Assembly: GCF_003340555.1 (NCBI RefSeq)
Contig: NZ_QPLJ01000003.1
Coordinates: forward strand, 1-64,000
Reading direction: 5' to 3'
DNA: 64,000 bases
From: Jannaschia formosa
Lineage (GTDB): Bacteria; Pseudomonadota; Alphaproteobacteria; Rhodobacterales; Rhodobacteraceae
The position numbers and the translations under genes are program-made. The notes under the pieces were generated by a model that was not told the DNA's origin, searched no databases, and saw only the letters and a program-made list of their open reading frames with translations. This document shows, in pieces, positions 58,315 to 64,000 of the stretch (its first letter is position 1; every line of letters begins with the position of its first letter).

Positions 58315-59306
58315 GCCCGCTCCCCGCCCAGCAGCGCGCGCCAGTCGAAGCGGTGGTTCCTTGGTCGCAGCAGCGCCAGCAGCGGAGTCGCCCAGAGCTT
58401 GAGCAGCGTGGCGGCGTCCAGCGCTTCGCGCAGGACATTCCGCGCCTGCCAGAGGAGCCGGTAGGCCAATCGGGCCTGTCCCCGCGCAAATATCCGCCGG
58501 ACCGCGAAAGCGGCGCCGAGGCCCAGTACCCTGCTTCGTTCGGGTGAGGGGGCGCCATAGGCACCCGCCTCCTCGCGCGCCAAGAGGAAGGTGTAGCCCG
58601 CTGCCATTTGCGCCGTGTCCTGCGTCAGCGATGCCTGACCCATGGTCCGGAAGGCGACGAGCGCGGGGGCGGCGATGCTGTCGACAGGGCCGAGATCGCC
58701 CAGGCGGTAGAACAAGTCGCTGTCCTCGGCGCAGCGCGTGCGCTCGGTGAATCCCGCGGCCGCGGCGAAGGCATCGGCCCTGACCGCGAAGTTGCAGCTT
58801 CCGATCAGCGACAGGCGGTCCGGCGCGCCGCGCATGGCCAGCAATGTCGGATGGCGGCGAACGACCGCCGCAGCTGGCGACAGGCGCGACAGGTCGGCCG
58901 TGTCGGTGAAGACATGCGGAGCCAGGAAGATCGCAGCCGGCGGGTCGGGGCGCAGGATCGCGTCGAGCAGCGTCGGGGCCGTCCAGGGCAGCCAGAGATC
59001 GTCGCTGTCGAGGAAGGCGAGCCAGGGCGTCCGCGCGGCGGCAGCGCCGGTGTTGCGCGCCGCGCCGGGCCCGGCATTTGGCTGCGACAGCACGCGGACC
59101 GCATGGCCGATCCCGAGTTCATCGACCGTCGCCTCGGCGACGGCGAGCGACCGGTCGCGGGAGCCGTCGTCGACGATCAGGACCTCCACCCCCGCGGCCA
59201 CGGCGGGGACGAGGCTGCGGATGGTTCCCGCCACCAGCGTCTCGCGGTCGTGGACCGGAACGATGACCGTCAGCAGGGGGGCGGGCGAGGCGTCAGCGGC
59301 GCTCAT
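58311..59306 (-). CDS. Glycosyltransferase family 2 protein
   Basis: This 331-residue GT-A fold enzyme has the nucleotide-sugar binding start LTVIVPVHDRETLVAGTI, VLIVDDGSRDRS and the metal-binding FLDSDDLWL. The acceptor motif region ERTRCAEDSDLFYRL follows. The donor and acceptor are unknown. It is coupled to the flippase gene, so it probably acts on a cytoplasmic lipid-linked glycan. Confidence 0.92.
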   Translation of the reverse strand: MSAADASPAPLLTVIVPVHDRETLVAGTIRSLVPAVAAGVEVLIVDDGSRDRSLAVAEATVDELGIGHAVRVLSQPNAGPGAARNTGAAAARTPWLAFLDSDDLWLPWTAPTLLDAILRPDPPAAIFLAPHVFTDTADLSRLSPAAAVVRRHPTLLAMRGAPDRLSLIGSCNFAVRADAFAAAAGFTERTRCAEDSDLFYRLGDLGPVDSIAAPALVAFRTMGQASLTQDTAQMAAGYTFLLAREEAGAYGAPSPERSRVLGLGAAFAVRRIFARGQARLAYRLLWQARNVLREALDAATLLKLWATPLLALLRPRNHRFDWRALLGGERA

Positions 59307-59432
59307 GGGATGTGCTCACCTCGATGCGACACCCGTACCGGAGGGCGCGGGCGGGCCACTCATCTACGGAATGTCCGCCTCCGCTGTCATCGCCCGCCCG
59401 GGCTGCAGCGGACGAGCCGTTGCCCGCGGGCA

Positions 59433-60749
59433 TCAGGGCGCCTCGAAGGCGCCGAAGTCCGGGGTCGATCCGCGGGCGATGCCGGTGATGTCGTGGCTGG
59501 GGGCGAAATCGGGATCGGCAGTGTCGATCAGCCCGCTCCCGGGCTTCGGCCGGAAGTCCCCGGCGAGGATGTCGCGGAACAGGCGTGCGGGATACTGCGC
59601 GACCACGTTCCGTCGCTGCGCATCCGGCACGCCCTTGTAGGTCGTGGCGACATTGTTGGCCACGTTGTTGCCGCCCGGATCGGTCCCGTCCTTGTGCGCG
59701 CGCACGGTGATCCAGGGCCGGTCCGCCGGTCCGCCACCGGGGCCGAGCACGGTGTTGTTGGCAACGACGGCATTCTGGGCGCCGTAGACGGCGATGCCGT
59801 GATATTGCGACACGATGACGAGGTTGTTCCGGATCACGAGGTCCCGGTACATCCCGTCGAACAGGCCGATCCCCTGCAGCTTGCCGCGCAGCGGGTGATC
59901 GGGCCGGCCCGTCCACTCGACGATGACGTTGTCCTCGACGCGCAATCCGTTTTGCCAGGGGCGCCCGTCCGGCCCCGGTGCTGTCGCCCAGGACTGGAAG
60001 CCGTCGTCGTGATTGCCGTCGATGCGCACGGCGTCGATCGCGCGGTTGCCGATGAAGACGTTGTCCTCACCCAGGCCCCGCATCGCATCGGCGGAGAAGC
60101 CGCGAATGACGTTGCCCCGGATCTCGGCGCGCGCGCCCCACGTCGTCACACCGAAGGCGACGCCCGTCAGCTCGCTCGCGATCAGGGCGTTGTCGTCGCC
60201 GCGCAGGGTGATGCCGGACGCGCGCCAGCCGCCATCCGCCCAATCCGCCCTCGTCCAGTTCATGTAGTCATGCGCGTCCGGCCCGCCGCGCAGGTCCAGC
60301 CGCTCGAAACGGACCGATGCGGAACCCGGGTAGGTATCGACCAGCCGCACATGGTCCCCGCGCTCCAGCCGCCAGAGCTGCAGCCCGCGGATGACGACGT
60401 TGCTCACCTTGTCGAGGCTCAGCCGGGTCGCATGCACGGTGCCGGGCGTCTCCGGGACGATGGTCAGCGGGCGGCCCTGAAACGTCCGGCGGGCGAGGTC
60501 GATGGGGCCGTATTCGCCGGGCAGCAGGATGAGCCGGTCGCCCGGCTCGGCGATGCGGAACCCGTCCTCGATCGTGGCCCAGGGGCGGGCACGGCTGCCG
60601 TCGCCTGCCTCGGCCGGGACGGCGCCCGGCGGGGCGACGAAATGATCCCGCGCCCATCCCGCCCCGGGTAGCAGAAGCGCCAGCGCCAGCAGCAGACCGG
60701 CGGCGTTGCAGCGGAACCGGGTGGCGGCGGAAGGCGTCGTGCGGGTCAT
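59433..60749 (-). CDS. Exported right-handed parallel beta-helix protein
   Basis: This 438-residue protein has a signal peptide (hydrophobic core GLLLALALLLPGAGWA) and a long parallel beta-helix. Repeated Asn- and Val-rich coils are visible (VIRNNLVIVSQYHGIAVYGA, VVANNTVLGPG, VEDNVIVEWTG). Such folds are found in polysaccharide lyases, epimerases and surface proteins. Its place beside glycosyltransferases suggests action on the polymer they make. The start at 60749 fits the signal peptide; the open frame continues upstream without protein features. Confidence 0.85.
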   Translation of the reverse strand: MTRTTPSAATRFRCNAAGLLLALALLLPGAGWARDHFVAPPGAVPAEAGDGSRARPWATIEDGFRIAEPGDRLILLPGEYGPIDLARRTFQGRPLTIVPETPGTVHATRLSLDKVSNVVIRGLQLWRLERGDHVRLVDTYPGSASVRFERLDLRGGPDAHDYMNWTRADWADGGWRASGITLRGDDNALIASELTGVAFGVTTWGARAEIRGNVIRGFSADAMRGLGEDNVFIGNRAIDAVRIDGNHDDGFQSWATAPGPDGRPWQNGLRVEDNVIVEWTGRPDHPLRGKLQGIGLFDGMYRDLVIRNNLVIVSQYHGIAVYGAQNAVVANNTVLGPGGGPADRPWITVRAHKDGTDPGGNNVANNVATTYKGVPDAQRRNVVAQYPARLFRDILAGDFRPKPGSGLIDTADPDFAPSHDITGIARGSTPDFGAFEAP

Positions 60750-60862
60750 CTGGCGGATCCGGTCCTGTCTCGGCCCCGCTGTAACACGGGCTGCGACGGC
60801 GCGCCAAGTTCGGGGACAGGTGCGGCATTCCGTCCACAGAGAGGAGGGAAACAGTCGGTTCA

Positions 60863-60887
60863 GGAACCGCCGAGGTCCGGCGGCGTT
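60863..60887 (+). promoter_or_regulatory. EcfG-type stress promoter, GGAAC-N16-CGTT
   Basis: A perfect GGAAC and CGTT with 16 nt between; the -10 is 32 nt upstream of the ATG at 60919. Confidence 0.75.
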
Positions 60888-60918
60888 TAACAATAAGCAA
60901 GACGAGAAGGAGCGACGC

Positions 60919-61086
60919 ATGAACCTCGAGATTCTGCTCGGCGGTCTCGTCGGGCTCTCTTTGATCGCGATCCTGATCTTCCTCGTCACCGGGCGCGACG
61001 CGTTCGGCGAGGAATCGACGGACGCGTCCCCCTGGCCGAATTCCTGGGGCGATGAAGAAGATTCTGATCCGGACCAACGGCGATAG
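60919..61086 (+). CDS. 55-residue single-pass membrane protein, stress-linked
   Basis: This very small protein has an N-terminal transmembrane helix (residues 3-24, LEILLGGLVGLSLIAILIFL) and an acidic cytoplasmic or periplasmic tail (ESTDASPWPNSWGDEEDSD). AGAAGGAG precedes the ATG. It forms a unit of its own, with a perfect EcfG-type promoter and a strong terminator. No family was recognised. Confidence 0.75.
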   Translation: MNLEILLGGLVGLSLIAILIFLVTGRDAFGEESTDASPWPNSWGDEEDSDPDQRR

Positions 61087-61091
61087 TCGAA

Positions 61092-61117
61092 GGGCGGCAC
61101 CTTCCGGGTGCCGCCCT
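61092..61117 (+). terminator. Rho-independent terminator after the 55-residue protein gene
   Basis: A 10-bp stem (GGGCGGCACC with GGTGCCGCCC) and a short loop are followed by TTCT. It starts about 6 nt past the stop codon. Confidence 0.75.
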
Positions 61118-61254
61118 TCTACTTCGTCCGGGTAATTTCGGGAAACGTTGAGGTCCCGAGACATCGAGGTCCGGCAGGGTCCGTCCGGGCCGGCTCGGAT
61201 GTCAGGCCGAACATCGGCCGCGGGACGGCGCCGCAGCGCCGTCCCGGGCTTCCT

Positions 61255-62226
61255 TCAGTGGGCCTTGGCGTCCTGCGCTTCCTGTGCGCGGGACTTGATC
61301 CGCTCGCCCGCCTCGCGGGCCTTCGCCTCGGCCTGGGCGACGGCCTCCTCGCCGGAGGGCATCTCGTCGACGGCTTCCTGCGCCATCGCCTCGGCCTCGT
61401 CCATCGCGGCATAGGCCATGCGCTTGGCGCGCGCGAGCTCCTCGTGGAGAACGCGGTCCGCCTCGTCGACCAGCGCGTCGCGGTGGGCGCCGAAGGTCTC
61501 GTCTTCCATCTGCGTGCGCGGCAGGGCCATCGCCACGGCAGCGCCGAGGGCGGCGGCCCCTGCCCCGACGATGAGCGGGTTGTCGTAGTAGAACGACGTG
61601 CTCTTCGCCTGCATGGCGCGGCGATGATGCTCCGTCCGCTCCTGGGCCATCAGGGCCTTGCGGCGGGCCGCGACCACACGCTCGCGGGCGAGGTCGCTCA
61701 ACTCCGAGGTGCCGTCATAGAGCGACGCGCGCATCTGGGACGCGTTCTTGCGGATGAAGCGCTTGGCTTGGTCGATCATCGAGTGATCGTCGGCCTCGTG
61801 CGGCTGGTTCAGCGAGGCTTCGGCGGCGGCGACGCGGGCCTTGAAGCGGGCCTCTTCGCTGGTGTCGTGGCGCAGGCCGCCGACTGGTTGGCGCGGCGTC
61901 GCGTCGTAGCCGACCGGCGCACGGGCCGGGTAGCCGACCGGCGCACGGGCCGGCGCGGAGGAGGACGAGGACTTTCCGGTCGACTTCGACAGCAGCAGCC
62001 AGCCCAGCCCGGCGCCGATCAGCGCCAGCGCGGCCGGGTTCTCCTTGGCCCCGCGGACGACCGCCTGCGCGAGGTCGTCGCTCTGGGACTTCAGCGTCTC
62101 GCCGACGGAGTTCACCAGGTTCTCGGGCGAGAGCTGGGAGGTCAGCTTGCTGAGGCTGTCGGCCAGCGCGTTCCGTTCCTCGGCGATTTCGGCCTCGATG
62201 TGAGCCTTGTTGGGGTCATGCGTCAT
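61255..62226 (-). CDS. DUF3618-type envelope protein
   Basis: This 323-residue protein begins with a DUF3618-like region (IEAEIAEERNALADSLSKLTSQLSPENLVN), followed by a hydrophobic helix (PAALALIGAGLGWLLL, about 66-81). A linker with a duplicated ARAPVGY unit, a second hydrophobic region (NPLIVGAGAAALGAAVAMAL) and a long Glu/Ala-rich helix to the end follow. DUF3618 proteins usually occur with holin-family proteins and ElaB/YgaM-like proteins, as here. The start lies inside the holin-family gene (11-nt overlap). Confidence 0.75.
   Translation of the reverse strand: MTHDPNKAHIEAEIAEERNALADSLSKLTSQLSPENLVNSVGETLKSQSDDLAQAVVRGAKENPAALALIGAGLGWLLLSKSTGKSSSSSAPARAPVGYPARAPVGYDATPRQPVGGLRHDTSEEARFKARVAAAEASLNQPHEADDHSMIDQAKRFIRKNASQMRASLYDGTSELSDLARERVVAARRKALMAQERTEHHRRAMQAKSTSFYYDNPLIVGAGAAALGAAVAMALPRTQMEDETFGAHRDALVDEADRVLHEELARAKRMAYAAMDEAEAMAQEAVDEMPSGEEAVAQAEAKAREAGERIKSRAQEAQDAKAH
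61907..61954 (-). repeat. Tandem 24-bp duplication inside the DUF3618 gene
   Basis: Two copies of a 24-bp unit, differing at the last base, duplicate the peptide PARAPVGY. The near identity suggests recent slippage. Confidence 0.85.
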
Positions 62227-62641
62227 TTTTGATGGTCTCCTTCAGGACGCGCGCATCGCGCTCCAAGGTGTCGATGGTGTCGCGGGGGACGAAGCTCGTC
62301 TTCTTGAGGGTCGAGATCCCGCTCATCACGAGGATGAGGGCGATCACGATGAGAACGGCCGCGACGATGAGGGATGCCACCCAGCCCGCCAGTTCGAGCG
62401 CGACCAGCGCGGTCACGGCGGCGGCGGCGAGGACGTTCAGCGCGGGCAGCAGCAGGATGGCGCCGATCGCGATCATGACGACCGCCGATCCCGCCTTGCT
62501 CACCCGCTCCGAGACCTCGGCCTTCAGCAGGTCGATCTCCTTGCGGACCAGCCGGTGCGCGTGAAGCAGGATCGACTGGATCGGGCTCGGATCGTCCGCA
62601 GGCGTGACGTTCGGGGAGGAGGTGTGATCTTGCGCAGTCAT
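62216..62641 (-). CDS. Phage holin family protein (PF07332-like)
   Basis: This 141-residue protein has a hydrophilic N-terminus, an amphipathic stretch (LVRKEIDLLKAEVSERVSKAGS) and two transmembrane helices (about 54-75 and 85-108). The arrangement matches the putative Actinobacteriophage holin III family, which in proteobacteria is a common chromosomal envelope-stress protein with no phage context. It lies between the two other genes of the operon, 3 nt after the upstream one. Confidence 0.82.
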   Translation of the reverse strand: MTAQDHTSSPNVTPADDPSPIQSILLHAHRLVRKEIDLLKAEVSERVSKAGSAVVMIAIGAILLLPALNVLAAAAVTALVALELAGWVASLIVAAVLIVIALILVMSGISTLKKTSFVPRDTIDTLERDARVLKETIKNDA

Positions 62642-62644
62642 GGC

Positions 62645-63601
62645 TCAGCTCTCCTTGAACGGCGTCTTGTTGTCGGAGGCCGCCTTGTTGTTGTCGGAGG
62701 CCGTCTTGGGCTTCTCCGCGGAGGCCGGCTTGGGGGTCTCCACGCTCGACGTGCCTGCCGCACCGGGGCGCGGCGTGGGCGACGCGGTCGGCGCCGTCCC
62801 CATCGAGCTGCTCGGCGTGGCGGAGGCGCTCGACGTGCCGGTGCCCGAACCGGACGATCCGGTGGTCGATGCGGAGGGGCTGGTGCCGGTGCCAGTGCCG
62901 GTGCCAGTGCCGGAGGCGGACCCGCCGATGCTGCCGGCCGAGGCGCCCGTCGCGCTGCCCGTCGTCGGGGACGGCGTGCGCGCCGCGCCCGAAGAGGCAG
63001 GCGTGCCCGAGGCCATGGACTGCGGCACGCCCGGGCGCACCGGCGCCGGGCTTGGCCGAGCGACATCCGAACGTTCGTAATCCGATTGCCCGTAGGCCGA
63101 GCCCGCGCCCGAATAGCCCGAAGCGTGGGAAGCGTGGGAAGTGGTGGACGAGCGCGAGGACGCCTTCATGAAGCGGCCGATCGCGATGCCGGCCACGGCC
63201 GCTCCGGTCAGGAAGGGCACCGGATGGCGGCGCGCGAAGGCCGCAAGGTTGTCGGCGGCGGTCCCCATGTCGGTGTCGCGGATCTGCTCGGCCACGCCGT
63301 AGACGGTATTGGCCGCACGATGCACCGCCTCGGACTGGGGCGTGCCCTCGCTCATCCGCTCGGCGGCGGTCCGGAGCGTCTCGGCCGTGTCCTCGACGGC
63401 GGTGGCGACGGTGTCGCGCGCGGCTTCGCCGCGGGCGTTGACCTCGCTCTCGACGCGCGAGCGCGCGCCGGAGGCCAGGTCGGACGCGGTGTTCCTGGCT
63501 TCGCTCGCCAGGCGGGAGGCGCGGGACTTGGCGGCCTCGACCGTGTCCTCGGCCTTCTTCTGCCCGGTTTCGATTGGGGTCTCGTTTGCAGGTTGGGTCA
63601 T
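62645..63601 (-). CDS. Low-complexity membrane-associated protein, first gene of the envelope operon
   Basis: This 318-residue protein has a long Ala/Glu/Arg amphipathic helix (about 15-90, LEA- or apolipoprotein-like). One short hydrophobic segment follows (VPFLTGAAVAGIAIGRFM, about 128-145), then a 170-residue Ser/Gly/Thr/Ala/Pro tail with a GTGTGTGTGTS run. No family was assigned beyond similarity to ElaB/YqjD-like membrane-anchored helical proteins. It heads the operon and has an EcfG-like promoter upstream. Confidence 0.72.
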   Translation of the reverse strand: MTQPANETPIETGQKKAEDTVEAAKSRASRLASEARNTASDLASGARSRVESEVNARGEAARDTVATAVEDTAETLRTAAERMSEGTPQSEAVHRAANTVYGVAEQIRDTDMGTAADNLAAFARRHPVPFLTGAAVAGIAIGRFMKASSRSSTTSHASHASGYSGAGSAYGQSDYERSDVARPSPAPVRPGVPQSMASGTPASSGAARTPSPTTGSATGASAGSIGGSASGTGTGTGTGTSPSASTTGSSGSGTGTSSASATPSSSMGTAPTASPTPRPGAAGTSSVETPKPASAEKPKTASDNNKAASDNKTPFKES

Positions 63602-63662
63602 CGGTCTCTCCGTTCATCCGCTAGGGGGCGCGCGGGGGCGCGTCGAAAAGCGTCGAGGGGAC

Positions 63663-63687
63663 AACCCAAAATTGCGCGAGTGGTTCC
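63663..63687 (-). promoter_or_regulatory. EcfG-like promoter of the envelope operon, GGAAC-N16-GGTT
   Basis: The minus strand reads GGAAC, 16 nt, GGTT, the same variant as in front of phyR. The -10 lies about 62 nt before the start codon at 63601. Confidence 0.55.
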
Positions 63688-63795
63688 GCCCGCGCGTCAG
63701 CGCTTTCGCCCCGCGCAAATCCGACTGGCGGAGCGGCGCTTACGGCGCCGGGACGGACGGCTCCGCCCGCCCCGGCCCCTGAGGGAGCGCGGGCC

Positions 63796-64000
63796 CTAGC
63801 GTACCGCGGCGACCCGCGCGTCCAGCAGGCCGTCGATCAGCACCGCGTCGCCGACCGCCTGGCACCCCGGAACGGTCAGCGCGACCGGCTGCGGCGCGGG
63901 CGCGAGCCCCGGGCCGACGCGGAAGGCGGCGGCGTCGATGTGCCGCCCGCAGGTCTCGGCGGTGACCGGCGCCTCGAGCGTCAGCGCCACCGGCACGGCC
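63796..64000 (-). CDS. C-terminal part of an unidentified protein, cut by the window edge
   Basis: About 67 residues of an open minus-strand frame end at 63796 (…DAVLIDGLLDARVAAVR). Two cysteines (AETCGRHIDAAAF and VPGCQAVGD) and an alternating beta pattern are seen. In-frame GTG codons near the edge could be starts, but the gene most likely begins outside the window. No family was recognised. Confidence 0.45.
   Translation of the reverse strand, partial: AVPVALTLEAPVTAETCGRHIDAAAFRVGPGLAPAPQPVALTVPGCQAVGDAVLIDGLLDARVAAVR

Noticed and set aside
62869-62920. Direct GTGCCAGTGCCG-like repeats as a possible CRISPR or regulatory array
   Set aside because: They are in-frame Gly-Thr codons of the low-complexity tail of the protein at 62645-63601, without spacers.

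Overview
This window is a stretch of high-GC chromosome from an alphaproteobacterium of the order Rhodobacterales (Paracoccaceae/Roseobacteraceae type). The evidence is the gene order mdh-sucC-sucD-sucA-sucB-lpd with a two-lipoyl-domain SucB, ethylmalonyl-CoA pathway genes (mesaconyl-CoA hydratase beside an Mcl2-type lyase/thioesterase), the PhyR-NepR-EcfG general stress response module, a GAAC-N7-GAAC type SOS box, and dispersed GC-rich intergenic hairpins. The genus cannot be settled from sequence inspection. No rRNA, tRNA, CRISPR array, transposase or prophage was seen.

Layout. 1-7.5 kb: a LexA-type box at the left edge, then on the minus strand msrPQ (periplasmic methionine sulfoxide repair), a Tat-exported M48 lipoprotein protease, clpB, a GFA-family protein, a DUF2853 protein and an extensin-like protein. 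7.6-10 kb: two paralogous exported PRC-barrel proteins, one with 14 tandem nonapeptides. 10-19 kb: ahcY, a small exported protein, an HD hydrolase and GNAT pair, a sulfotransferase, an MsbA-like ABC exporter, a BciB-like flavin/Fe-S reductase divergent from an MFS permease, and a DUF5872/Rho_N protein. 19.7-27.7 kb: asd followed by tandem 69-bp hairpin repeats, a CYP152-type P450 peroxygenase, beta-carbonic anhydrase, an Hpt-like protein, leucyl aminopeptidase with an NlpC/P60 hydrolase, and the remnant of an ECF sigma gene. 28-30.6 kb: an mcl2-nnrU-DUF1737-mch operon. 31.4-46.3 kb: the TCA cluster, interrupted by exported proteins, a DUF805 protein, a sulfotransferase, a BrnT toxin with an atypical partner, and small membrane proteins. 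46.4-49.7 kb: an L-idonate/gluconate route. 49.7-55.6 kb: a 2OG-Fe(II) oxygenase, a YihY-family protein, a pseudo-receiver protein, phyR, and nepR-ecfG-sensor kinase. 55.6-60.7 kb: surface polysaccharide genes. 60.9-63.6 kb: a tiny membrane protein and a three-gene envelope operon (DUF3618, holin-family, low-complexity protein).

The main cross-cutting observation is regulatory. The EcfG-type promoter signature GGAAC-N16-(C/G)GTT occurs between phyR and nepR on both strands. The same signature, with the same 16-nt spacer and a start codon 30-60 nt downstream, precedes both PRC-barrel genes, the P450 gene, the 55-residue membrane protein and the terminal three-gene operon; a weaker variant precedes the DUF5872 gene. 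The window therefore appears to hold both the general stress response core and a local set of its targets, most of them uncharacterised envelope proteins. All functional calls rest on reading the sequence and on recalled family knowledge; no search was run.
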